This document shows positions 1 to 6,358 of a DNA stretch of 7,646 nucleotides, one piece after another. A model generated the notes under the pieces. It searched no databases. It saw only the letters and a list, made by a program, of their open reading frames with translations, and was not told the origin of the DNA. A program made the position numbers and the translations under genes. Each line of letters opens with the position of its first letter. The stretch's first letter is position 1. The DNA is from Clostridiales bacterium (GTDB taxonomy: Bacteria > Bacillota > Clostridia > Oscillospirales > QAKW01): the NCBI GenBank assembly GCA_003343605.1, contig QAKW01000061.1, positions 1-7,646 on the forward strand. The letters run 5' to 3'.

Positions 1-84
1 CCGGTAACGGTCTATAACTTTGAGGTTGCGGATTTCCATACCTACTTTGTTTCCGGTTCTGCGGTTCTGGTGCATAATTCGTGC
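1..84 (+). repeat. Direct repeat copy 1 (Hint C-terminal coding segment)
   Basis: These 84 bases match 2119-2202 without a mismatch on direct reading. They encode PVTVYNFEVADFHT through VHNSC in both places and run in the same orientation. The match stops at base 85, exactly where the toxin tips begin to differ. Because the window starts inside the repeat, its true left end is unknown; copy 2 shows that the homologous Hint sequence extends upstream to about 2056. Confidence 0.97.
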
Positions 85-321
85 TCGGGAAAACCAACTA
101 GTACAAATCAAATGCAGAGTCAGGTTAGGAGAAATCAGGCACCGAAGGCTGTTGATCGGGTGGATGGTCCGCACATTGCAGGGCAACAGCCACATATTCA
201 TTTTAAAGATGGAACATCAATTAATATGGATGGAACAATTCATGACAAAATAAATGGCATTCCTACAATAACAAAACAAATAAAGATATGGTTAGAAGAT
301 AATGGATGGAGCGTAAAGTAA
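1..321 (+). CDS. Hint-domain C-terminus fused to a small toxin tip (5'-partial polymorphic toxin or displaced cassette)
   Basis: The frame is open from base 1 and ends in TAA at 319-321, so the 5' part lies outside the window. Visible residues 1-28 are the end of a Hint (intein-like) autoprocessing domain: PVTVYNFEVADFHTYFV, then VLVHNSC. The HN followed by S/C is the usual C-terminal cleavage signature, so the tip is probably released there. Residues 29-106 are a different, AT-richer module with QAPKAVDRVDGPH (46-58), PHIHFKDGTSINMDGTIHD (64-82) and a C-terminal WLEDNGW (97-103). The HxHF-DG-N-DGT-H pattern recalls small tips found at the ends of Clostridia Rhs/WXG-type toxins; a nuclease-like activity is possible but no family name is secure. 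An immunity candidate begins 2 bases after the stop. The upstream part could be a complete Rhs protein or only another promoterless Hint fragment like that at 2056-2415. The Hint-toxin architecture is well supported; the toxin activity is inferred. Confidence 0.8.
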   Translation, partial: PVTVYNFEVADFHTYFVSGSAVLVHNSCSGKPTSTNQMQSQVRRNQAPKAVDRVDGPHIAGQQPHIHFKDGTSINMDGTIHDKINGIPTITKQIKIWLEDNGWSVK

Positions 322-323
322 CG

Positions 324-581
324 ATGAAAATTTGGGGTTATGAATCAAATGGTGAACAATTATTGGAACTTTCTGAAGTAACTTTTGAATGTACACCGGA
401 AGAGATTAAAAAAATGATAAACTTTTTCAAAACATATGAGGAAAGGATACAGAAGCTTGAAGAAGAGCGTGAGAACAATCAGGATAATTCTCCCTGTATC
501 GTTCATATGCACTATCGGGACTTTTATAAAAATGAAGCAAATCATGGCGCAGATTTTATCCTGGCAACACGTATTAACTGA
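324..581 (+). CDS. Probable immunity protein for the toxin tip at 1-321
   Basis: This is a small acidic cytosolic protein of 85 residues with no signal peptide. The ATG at 324 was chosen over an in-frame ATG at 306 because it starts 2 bases after the toxin stop, begins with a typical MKIWGYESNG N-terminus, and has purine-rich GGATGGAG (303-310) upstream. The 306 start would overlap the toxin end by 16 bases. Visible traits are LLELSEVTFECTPEEIKKMI (13-32), a short charged helix rich in Glu and Lys (about 38-53), and a C-terminal HMHYRDF (61-67). The pattern MxIWGYE..G..LLELSEVTF with a late HxHxxD(F/Y) is one I associate with small immunity-like proteins beside Clostridia polymorphic toxins, but I cannot give a family number. 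Its position right after the toxin, with probable translational coupling, is the main support. It would bind and neutralise the tip in the cytoplasm. Confidence 0.72.
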   Translation: MKIWGYESNGEQLLELSEVTFECTPEEIKKMINFFKTYEERIQKLEEERENNQDNSPCIVHMHYRDFYKNEANHGADFILATRIN

Positions 582-617
582 ATATGATCAAATACATGAA
601 CTACTATAAGGATCCGT

Positions 618-623
618 TATAAT
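618..623 (+). promoter_or_regulatory. Candidate -10 box (TATAAT) upstream of the immunity gene at 696
   Basis: A perfect TATAAT lies in the 114-base gap between 581 and 696, about 70 bases before the ATG at 696. No good -35 hexamer is seen at 16-18 bases upstream (the region reads about ACATGA), and there is no extended TGn. It could give the immunity bank its own transcription independent of the toxin, but a chance match in AT-rich DNA is quite possible. Confidence 0.3.
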
Positions 624-695
624 CGGTATCTTGAAGGAACTAAAGAAATGTACTTTATCCATACAACAGTTCGGACAGAGCGAAATGAGGTATTT

Positions 696-1187
696 ATGAA
701 TCTTGAGAAAAAGAGAAATTTTTTAAATGCAATGATCGGGAAAAGAATTTGTTCGCTATCGAGAGAAGGGGGATTGGTATCTTTTGGCTTTGGTGATTTG
801 ATGTTAAGCTTTCATTACGATCAAAATATCATGCCGGAATTTGTTTTACATTTCATGTGTCCTTTTAGAATTGAGATGAACGAAAAAATAATATTGGGTG
901 ACAATGATTTGTATATTCCATCTGATCGAAAAAGTTATCCGGTAAATTTAGATATTCAAAATTCAACTATGTTTGATAAAATTGCAGGTGCATTTATTTA
1001 TGAGCTAAACACACAGGAAATTGAAGAAATTAATTTAACCAGCAATGGGGATATTTCAATCATTTTTGGGGCTGGTGCAATAAACAGCTTCATCTGTGCA
1101 AGCGAAGGAGAAGCATGGAGATTTTTTAAAACGCAAACGAATGAACAACACCTTGTTGCTTCCTGCGGAAATATTGAATTTCAATAA
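696..1187 (+). CDS. Probable immunity protein, WRFF/HLV family (copy A, no adjacent matching toxin)
   Basis: The protein has 163 residues from the ATG at 696. That start was preferred over the upstream in-frame ATG at 648 because GAGG (687-690) sits 5 bases before 696 and because the 1306 paralogue aligns from this Met. It is soluble, with no signal peptide or membrane segment. Landmarks are MIGKRICSLSR (13-23), FGFG (30-33), LHFMCPF (51-57), EAWRFF (139-144) and HLV (152-154). The same landmarks in the same order occur in 2429-2887, so the two are paralogues; 1306-1590 shares only the first 35 or so residues. I recognise this as a family of small proteins common beside Clostridia Rhs toxins, not as an enzyme. 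Its paralogue follows the second toxin tip directly, so this copy probably protects against a related tip that has been lost, sits elsewhere, or comes from neighbouring cells. The DNA is AT-rich compared with the Hint and Rhs coding DNA. Confidence 0.7.
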   Translation: MNLEKKRNFLNAMIGKRICSLSREGGLVSFGFGDLMLSFHYDQNIMPEFVLHFMCPFRIEMNEKIILGDNDLYIPSDRKSYPVNLDIQNSTMFDKIAGAFIYELNTQEIEEINLTSNGDISIIFGAGAINSFICASEGEAWRFFKTQTNEQHLVASCGNIEFQ

Positions 1188-1305
1188 ACAGCAATACAGA
1201 CCGCATTCTTGAATGTTTGCGTTTACAATCGAAGCTGATCTTAAAGGGGAGCTATTACACTATTTTGTAAAATCGAAATAATGCTTTACGGTGTAGGAGA
1301 TATTT

Positions 1306-1590
1306 ATGGATCGGGAAAAAATGGATTTTATAAATAGAATCATCGGAAAGCAAGTTTGTTTGATATCTAGGAACTGTGAATTAGTATGTATTGGTTTTGG
1401 AGAATACATGCCGGATCATCATAAACCAGGAGAATACAAATGGGAATTTGTAAGCAAAAATGTTGCACATTGGGATGTATTTAAAGATACTGCAAACAAT
1501 TCTGCTTTATGGTTGGGTAATAAAACTCAAACAGCATGGCATGAAACTGGTTATTTTATAGAAGATCTGTTGAAAATATTTCCAAAATGA
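1306..1590 (+). CDS. Short protein sharing the N-terminus of the WRFF/HLV immunity family (possible chimera)
   Basis: The protein has 94 residues; AGGAGA (1295-1300) lies 5 bases before the ATG, a good ribosome binding site. The first 35 or so residues (REKMDFINRIIGKQVC, LISR, then GFGEYM) are roughly half identical by eye to the start of 696-1187. After that, similarity ends: the CPF, WRFF and HLV landmarks are missing. The rest contains KWEFV, HWDVF, ALWLGNK and a C-terminal TGYFIEDLLKIFPK, which I do not recognise. It may be a short relative of the family, an N-terminal immunity fragment joined to an unrelated tail by recombination, or a different small immunity protein. The stop TGA overlaps the ribosome binding site of the next gene at 1600, so the two are probably translated together. 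Confidence 0.6.
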   Translation: MDREKMDFINRIIGKQVCLISRNCELVCIGFGEYMPDHHKPGEYKWEFVSKNVAHWDVFKDTANNSALWLGNKTQTAWHETGYFIEDLLKIFPK

Positions 1591-1599
1591 GGTGAAAAT

Positions 1600-2013
1600 A
1601 TGGGTGAGAACCAATTCAGTAATACAATGAACCAAATTCCAGAGATCTATTGTTCTATAGCAATTTTTTTTGAGAAGAAGCATGATATAAATTTTATTGT
1701 TGATTCTATGAAACAGCTTGAAATTTCTGAAATGAAAATTCATGAGCCAAAATTTGATCATTCCATTTGCGTTGAAATTGCAACGATCAAAAATGAACCT
1801 TTTTGGAATTTAGATGATGCATTGACAAAGATGTTTTTAAAAATAGATGGTAAAATGGCAGAATTAAAAAAAATAGTAAAAAAATATGACGGAGATGTAT
1901 GTATTGATATTGCGTTTTATCAATATGGAACATATCCGGTACTCGTTTTTTCTGCGGAAACTATGAAAAAGATACATTATTTAGATGCAGTTATCAGTAT
2001 TGACCCTTATTAA
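1600..2013 (+). CDS. DUF4279-like protein, probable orphan immunity protein
   Basis: The protein has 137 residues, is cytosolic and has no signal peptide. AGGTG (1590-1594) lies 5 bases before the ATG and overlaps the previous stop, so it is co-translated with 1306-1590. The layout fits DUF4279 as I know it: an N-terminal beta strand (IYCSIAIFFEKKHDINFIVD), a mid-protein FWNLDDALTKMFLKIDGK helix, a strand with CIDIAFYQYGTYPVLVFS, and the closing strand HYLDAVISIDPY, matching the family's typical ending of Leu-x-x-Leu-x-Ala-x-Ile-x-Ile-Asp-x-Tyr. DUF4279 genes are often found in polymorphic-toxin neighbourhoods and are regarded as immunity-type proteins. No toxin tip adjoins it here, so it is an orphan immunity gene or the mate of the 1306 gene. 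The assignment comes from memory of the family pattern. Confidence 0.65.
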   Translation: MGENQFSNTMNQIPEIYCSIAIFFEKKHDINFIVDSMKQLEISEMKIHEPKFDHSICVEIATIKNEPFWNLDDALTKMFLKIDGKMAELKKIVKKYDGDVCIDIAFYQYGTYPVLVFSAETMKKIHYLDAVISIDPY

Positions 2014-2079
2014 GATCTTGAAACTTAAATATGGCTTTAATTGGAGAGCCCATAACTGCGGCTGCTGAACGGCGCGTAT

Positions 2080-2415
2080 GTGGTGGTGGAAGAAATTGCG
2101 CATGAGCTGCTGGAAGCACCGGTAACGGTCTATAACTTTGAGGTTGCGGATTTCCATACCTACTTTGTTTCCGGTTCTGCGGTTCTGGTGCATAATTCGT
2201 GCGGTTCTAAGAACTTTGAAAAAATGGGTTCTCAAAAAGGGAATGCGCTCAGAGACAACCGCGCACAAAATTCACAATTTAATAGCATAGTAAAAGAGTA
2301 TGGATTATCTAAATCGGAAGCGGAAAGATTACACAGAGAAGTGTCAAAGCAGGGCTTTGGAAGAAACGAAATAATTAACGAACTCATAAGTCTTTTCCCG
2401 GATAAAGAAAAATAA
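2080..2415 (+). CDS. Displaced Hint-fragment plus toxin-tip cassette (probably not independently expressed)
   Basis: The coding frame is open from after an in-frame TAA at 2053-2055. Hint-like sequence (LRLLNGAYVVVEEIAHELLE) begins at about 2056, so the fragment starts mid-domain. The only possible starts are GTG codons at 2080, 2083 and 2086, with no Shine-Dalgarno upstream, so the 111-residue reading is nominal. Residues 14-41 (PVTVYNFEV through VHNSC) repeat the Hint end at 1-84. The tip (42-111) differs from the first: DNRAQNSQFNSIV (59-71), then ERLHREVSKQGFGRNEIINE (82-101). The RLHxE(I/V)SxQ(G/N)(F/Y)xxxEI pattern is frequent at C-termini of Clostridia Rhs proteins; its activity is unknown to me. 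An immunity gene starts 13 bases after the stop. The most likely role is a stored alternative tip that can be recombined onto a full carrier through the shared Hint DNA; it could also be the remnant of an older carrier gene. Confidence 0.75.
   Translation: MVVEEIAHELLEAPVTVYNFEVADFHTYFVSGSAVLVHNSCGSKNFEKMGSQKGNALRDNRAQNSQFNSIVKEYGLSKSEAERLHREVSKQGFGRNEIINELISLFPDKEK
2119..2202 (+). repeat. Direct repeat copy 2 (Hint C-terminal coding segment)
   Basis: This 84-base stretch is identical to 1-84 and in the same orientation. Upstream, the coding sequence continues as Hint to about 2056; downstream, the two copies diverge at base 2203 where the tip starts. Recombination between the copies would excise 1-2118 or an equivalent segment of 2118 bases, swapping the first tip for the second and removing four candidate immunity genes. 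Confidence 0.97.
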
Positions 2416-2428
2416 GGAGAAAATACAA

Positions 2429-2887
2429 ATGCAATCTTATAATAACTATATTCAACAGATTAAAAACAAAAAAATACAATATATCAGCCGATGTTTAGAT
2501 ATGATTGTTTTTGGGTTTGGTCCAATGCTTTATATTAAAACACATCGCGGCTTAGAAGAAGCAGCTCTGTTTGCATTACATTTACAATGTCCATTCGTTT
2601 TTATAAAAGATCAAATCACTCTTTTTGAATACACACAAACCGTTGATATTGATTTTGAAAAGTTTGATCATCAAATACAAGATTTTTACGATAAAAATTT
2701 GAAAGGACAAATAGTTAACCAGATTCAAATAAATAAAGATAATTCTTTAGAAATTCAAATCGGAGATATATTATTAAGCGCTTTTTGTATGGAAACAGAA
2801 GATAATAATAATGAAATTTGGCGTTTTTTTGAGCGTAATGAGGATCGTAAACATTTGGTTTGTTATTCAGATCATATAGAATATTAG
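2429..2887 (+). CDS. Probable immunity protein for the displaced toxin tip, WRFF/HLV family (copy C)
   Basis: The protein has 152 residues. AAGGAGA (2414-2420), overlapping the toxin-tip stop, lies 8 bases before the ATG. It is soluble, acidic and without a signal peptide. Landmarks are KNKKIQYISR (12-21), FGFG (28-31), LHLQCPF (50-56), IWRFF (130-134) and HLV (142-144), the same set in the same order as 696-1187, so the two are clear if diverged paralogues. Its immediate position after the 2080-2415 tip makes it the likely partner that neutralises this toxin in the cytoplasm. The DNA is AT-rich, sharply different from the GC-richer Rhs gene that begins 33 bases downstream. A possible weak promoter for that gene lies within the last codons. 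Confidence 0.72.
   Translation: MQSYNNYIQQIKNKKIQYISRCLDMIVFGFGPMLYIKTHRGLEEAALFALHLQCPFVFIKDQITLFEYTQTVDIDFEKFDHQIQDFYDKNLKGQIVNQIQINKDNSLEIQIGDILLSAFCMETEDNNNEIWRFFERNEDRKHLVCYSDHIEY
2855..2882 (+). promoter_or_regulatory. Weak candidate promoter for the Rhs gene
   Basis: TTGGTT (2855-2860) and TAGAAT (2877-2882) are spaced by 16 bases inside the end of the 2429-2887 gene, about 40 bases before the ATG at 2921. Both boxes are imperfect. No terminator is visible between the genes, so read-through from the bank is equally possible. Confidence 0.22.
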
Positions 2888-2906
2888 CCATTATAAATGT
2901 GTAAAC

Positions 2907-2913
2907 AGGAGGG
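2907..2913 (+). promoter_or_regulatory. Strong ribosome binding site deciding the start at 2921
   Basis: AGGAGGG lies 7 bases before the ATG at 2921. An in-frame ATG at 2897 lies upstream of this site and has no such site of its own; starting there would add 8 residues before the signal peptide. The start at 2921 is therefore preferred. Confidence 0.85.
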
Positions 2914-2920
2914 CGAAAAA

Positions 2921-5900
2921 ATGAATGGGAAAAGATGGATCCGGTGGATTGCCGCAATGTTGAGTGTTTTTATGCTGATCCAGAGTTTTCCATCCGTTGC
3001 GTGGGCGCAGGAAGCCCGCCCGGCGGAAAGCGCGGAAGCGGCGGAAGAGCAGGCGGCTGTCCGGCTCGAAGAAGTCGTGGAAAAGCGTTCGGAATACGCC
3101 AAGCATTACCGCATGAGCGATGGAACATACCAGATGGTTTCCTATCCGGCGCCGGTTCACTATAAAAAGAATCAGGTCTGGGAAGAAATCGATCATACGC
3201 TGATCCCGGCCGGGGACCGGGTGGAAACCCGCAGCAGCCCGCTTGCGGTATCATTCGGGCTGAACCGCGGCGATACGCTGGTTTCGATCGGCGATCAGAA
3301 AGACGGCAGCCGGCTGACCTTTGATTTGGTTGGCAAACAGCAGGCAAAAGCGCGGGCCGACCGACTGGAAGCGGGCGCCCTCTCTAAAAAAATCAGATCC
3401 GATGCGGCTAAAAATGAAAAGGCAGAGGCCGGCTCCATCGGGGAAAAGCTGAAAAACCGCGTTGTTTTTCAGGAAATCCTGAAAGATACCGATCTGGAAT
3501 ATGAGCTCGGTAACGGCCGGCTGAAAGAAAGTATTCTGATCCGGCGCGCCTCCGCAGCGCCGCAGTATCAGTTTCAGATTGCGGGGGCGGCCTACCGGCT
3601 GGTGCTGGAAGAGGACCGCAGCATCAGCATGTACCGCCGGGCGGACGGCAGCCTGGCCTACACGATCGAAGCGCCCTATATGTTCGATGCCGCCGGCGCC
3701 GAAAGCCGCGATATCGAAGTGCTGCTCAGCGAATCCGGGGCGGGCTATCTGCTGACGCTGAAGCCCTCCGCCTCCTGGATCAATGCCGGGGACCGGGTTT
3801 TTCCCGTTACGCTGGATCCCACAATCTGCCTGCCCTATCTGGCAACGCAGGTGCAAATGGCCTCCTGCTCTTCCATGTACAGCGCTGTTCATCATATTGA
3901 AGAAGGCGATTACGGCCTGGCCGATGGAATCGGCTATTCTGTGGGCGAAAGAAAGAGCCTTTATGTGAAATTTTCATTACCGCCCCTTGATTTCGACGCG
4001 CTGAATTATGATTCCCCGAATGTTATGGATCAGCCGGCGATGGGCAGCACGGTAACAGGCGCTTTGCTGCATATGGAGTTTTCGGCAGAAGGCGGCGGCG
4101 CCAGCCCGTTTTTTGCGGTGCATGGGAACGGCACGCAGTGGGATGAAGGCTTTGAGAGCGTGAATAAGCCGATCCCGGCGAACCGCGTTGAAAGCTATAT
4201 GGAGCCAAACGATGAATTTACCGTGGAAGACGGGTTAAGGCATTACACCTGCGATGCGGATATTACCGATCTGGTTGGCCGCTGGTACCGGGATCCGTCT
4301 TCCAACAACGGGCTTTATATCACGCCGGAAATCGAAGATGAAGCCACTTACGACCGGCTGTTTAACGTTTATTTTTCAACCTACGATCAGGCTGTGTTAA
4401 CGCCTGTGATGGTGATCAGCTACATCAGCAATACCGGCCTGGAGGATTACTGGACCTATACCTCCGAAACGGCCGGTGCACTTGCCGGCTGCCATGTCAA
4501 CCATTTTACCGGGATGCTGAGCGCGGTGATTCAGGATCTGGAAACCGGCAATCAGCGCAACGGCGTTGCGATTTCGCATATTTACAACGACACGGCGGCA
4601 ATCAATACTGATCTGATGTTTTCCGGCGTAAAAATCGGAAGCGGATGGCGGCTGAATATTCAGGAAACCCTGGCGAAGCGTTATCTCGACAGTTTTTCAT
4701 ATGATTCAGCCCAACCCAACAGCGGAACCTATTATCTGCATACCGATGAAGACGGCACCTTCCATTATTTCAATTGGGATCAGAGCAAAAACTGCTATAC
4801 GCTGCAGGATGACCCGACCACCGTTTTGGAAGTGCTGGCGAATCAGCGGGTGAATATCCGTTATCGCGATAAAACCATCAAGGAATTCAACAACGATTAT
4901 CTTTCTGCAATCGTAGATCCATACGGCAACCGGGTGGAGATCAGCTACCTGATTTTCGGTAACGCCATGCGTTACGCGCCAAGCGAGGTGCGTGAAATTC
5001 TAAGCAGCGGGGAAAGGCGTGTCACCACCCTTACCTGGGAAGACGGCCCCGATATGGAGGTGCGCCGCCTGAGCCGGATTACCGCGCCCGACGGGCATTA
5101 CACCAGCTTTGCCTATTCCGGCGACCGGCTGGTTGCCGTAACCACCGATCAGATCGAGCATTATTCCGCCGATACCCATTACGGCGACGGTACCCCGCGC
5201 GCGCTGACGCTGGCCTACGATACCGAATGCGGAAAACCGGTGCTCAAAAGCGTGGCCGATAACTGGACGGATGAAACGGTCTCCGTGGTGCGCAATAAAG
5301 CCGCGGTCCATCTCCTCAGCAAATCCAAAAAGGTGCTCAATACCGCCGGGCAGAAGGTATCGAAAACCGTTTCCAGCTATTCCTTTGCCTATGATAATAC
5401 AACCGCGGTGCGCAACAGCAAGAATAATAACTATGTGATGGATTACCGCTTTAATAATTCCGGCCAGACCATTGCGGTTACCGATTCGCTGGGCTACAGT
5501 AAATATTTTGAATTCGGCGCCGCGGGCGGCGCGAAAAACAAGGTCACCATGGAATCCAAGCTGATGTATGAATCCAGCAATATTCTGAGTGATTCCGGCT
5601 TTCAGTCCGGCCTGAACGATCAGTCCGGCTACTGGTTCTATTCCAAATGGGCGTTTATTTATGATCCCGATCAGGTGGCAAAAATTGAGCCGGGGGAATA
5701 TATTTATCAGTCGGTGACGCCGGAAAATTCGGGCGCTCACTGCCTTTCGGCCGAGCGGAGTTATATCGGTGCGCCGAACCTCGATCTGGAAATGAGCGTT
5801 TGGAACAGCAGCGAACAGGAAATCGCCCGGGAAACCTTCCGCCCCGGCTATGGAGAGCGTGTTTCCATGCAGGTAACGCTCACGGCGGGGCATACTTACC

Positions 5901-6358
5901 GGGTTCAGCTTAAAAACGTATATGCAAATACCACTAACTATCTCGATATCGATAATGTAATTTTGAATTACGGAAAAACGCCGGAAGCCTATAATATGGT
6001 GGAAGACGGCTGTTTTTCGGTGCGCCATCTCACAAACGACGGCTATGGAGAAACAACCTCCGCGCAGATCTGGTCTCAAGATACGAGCGACAACAGCGCC
6101 ATCTCCTTTACCGATGGCTGTGTGCGCATCCGCGGCAAATACAACGATCCGCGGCGGATCTTTCAAACCATTTATCAAAGCGGCGGCGCCGGTACGGAAA
6201 TACTTTTCCGCGGCAGCGCCAAAACAAACGGCATTCCCAATACCGATGCGGGCGACGGCACCCAAAGCGCCATTGCCCTGACGCTTGCGCTTTATTATAC
6301 CGATGGAACCACCGATTATCAAACGGTCTTTTTTGAAGAAAACACCGGGGAACGCTGA
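2921..6358 (+). CDS. Secreted Rhs/YD-repeat toxin carrier, N-terminal part ending at an internal TGA
   Basis: The protein has 1145 residues up to the TGA. Residues 1-29 are a Sec signal peptide: basic start NGKRWIR, hydrophobic core, cleavage expected at AWA|QE. Then comes the Clostridia-type N-terminal module: YRMSDGTYQMVSYPAPVHYK with VWEEIDHTL, VVFQEILKDTDLEYELGNGR (from about 181) and the closing VTLDPT (296-301). A DNRLRE-like adhesion region follows (about 300-500), then TGLEDYWTY (about 505-513) with HVNHFTGML, and the start of the YD/Rhs shell (IKEFNNDYLSAIVDPYGNRV about 655-674; LSRITAPDGHYTSFAYSGDR from 717; DYRFNNSGQTIAVTDSLGYS from 841). From about 885 come two lectin-like beta-sandwich modules; the first ends NYLDIDNVILNYG and the second is cut by the stop. 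The DNA is GC-richer than the immunity genes. Such proteins wrap and deliver a C-terminal toxin at the cell surface. Because the same frame continues as coding sequence after the stop, this is probably the front part of a broken gene. Confidence 0.88.
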   Translation: MNGKRWIRWIAAMLSVFMLIQSFPSVAWAQEARPAESAEAAEEQAAVRLEEVVEKRSEYAKHYRMSDGTYQMVSYPAPVHYKKNQVWEEIDHTLIPAGDRVETRSSPLAVSFGLNRGDTLVSIGDQKDGSRLTFDLVGKQQAKARADRLEAGALSKKIRSDAAKNEKAEAGSIGEKLKNRVVFQEILKDTDLEYELGNGRLKESILIRRASAAPQYQFQIAGAAYRLVLEEDRSISMYRRADGSLAYTIEAPYMFDAAGAESRDIEVLLSESGAGYLLTLKPSASWINAGDRVFPVTLDPTICLPYLATQVQMASCSSMYSAVHHIEEGDYGLADGIGYSVGERKSLYVKFSLPPLDFDALNYDSPNVMDQPAMGSTVTGALLHMEFSAEGGGASPFFAVHGNGTQWDEGFESVNKPIPANRVESYMEPNDEFTVEDGLRHYTCDADITDLVGRWYRDPSSNNGLYITPEIEDEATYDRLFNVYFSTYDQAVLTPVMVISYISNTGLEDYWTYTSETAGALAGCHVNHFTGMLSAVIQDLETGNQRNGVAISHIYNDTAAINTDLMFSGVKIGSGWRLNIQETLAKRYLDSFSYDSAQPNSGTYYLHTDEDGTFHYFNWDQSKNCYTLQDDPTTVLEVLANQRVNIRYRDKTIKEFNNDYLSAIVDPYGNRVEISYLIFGNAMRYAPSEVREILSSGERRVTTLTWEDGPDMEVRRLSRITAPDGHYTSFAYSGDRLVAVTTDQIEHYSADTHYGDGTPRALTLAYDTECGKPVLKSVADNWTDETVSVVRNKAAVHLLSKSKKVLNTAGQKVSKTVSSYSFAYDNTTAVRNSKNNNYVMDYRFNNSGQTIAVTDSLGYSKYFEFGAAGGAKNKVTMESKLMYESSNILSDSGFQSGLNDQSGYWFYSKWAFIYDPDQVAKIEPGEYIYQSVTPENSGAHCLSAERSYIGAPNLDLEMSVWNSSEQEIARETFRPGYGERVSMQVTLTAGHTYRVQLKNVYANTTNYLDIDNVILNYGKTPEAYNMVEDGCFSVRHLTNDGYGETTSAQIWSQDTSDNSAISFTDGCVRIRGKYNDPRRIFQTIYQSGGAGTEILFRGSAKTNGIPNTDAGDGTQSAIALTLALYYTDGTTDYQTVFFEENTGER
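6356..6358 (+). other. In-frame TGA interrupting the Rhs gene
   Basis: The reading is ..EENTGER, TGA, YKACGSLIAQKPF.. with no frame change on either side. Related beta-sandwich modules usually carry a Trp at about this point (W-x-Y/F before a strand), so TGG to TGA is the simplest explanation. Genome-wide reassignment of TGA is unlikely, since 324-581 and 1306-1590 end in TGA and Trp is encoded by TGG throughout. Confidence 0.85.

Noticed and set aside
582..647. Remnant of a degraded toxin or immunity gene
   Set aside because: Short translations in the three forward frames contain several stops and no motif that I could tie to the neighbouring families.
648..695. N-terminal extension of the 696 gene to the ATG at 648
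   Set aside because: The extra 16 residues have no counterpart in the 1306 paralogue, and the ribosome binding site (687-690) fits the start at 696.
1186..1224. Imperfect hairpin (AAAC-a-GCAA with TTGCGTTT, inner CATTC/GAATG) as terminator after the 696 gene
   Set aside because: The stem has a bulge and large unpaired parts, and no run of T follows; it is not convincing as an intrinsic terminator.
1255..1270. Short inverted repeat TTACA-N6-TGTAA as an operator
   Set aside because: Five-base arms are expected by chance in AT-rich DNA and no regulator gene is present.
5000..6322. Long open frame of 440 residues on the minus strand, and another at 6374-7303
   Set aside because: Both lie antisense to clear YD-repeat coding DNA, their products look like low-complexity shadows rich in Ile, Ala, Gly and Arg, and no family motif is seen. 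GC-rich third positions on the + strand explain the open frames.
6356..6358. Genome-wide TGA recoding (Trp or Gly) to explain the open frame
   Set aside because: Two other genes here (324-581 and 1306-1590) end in TGA at sensible places, and Trp is encoded by TGG many times in the same Rhs frame.
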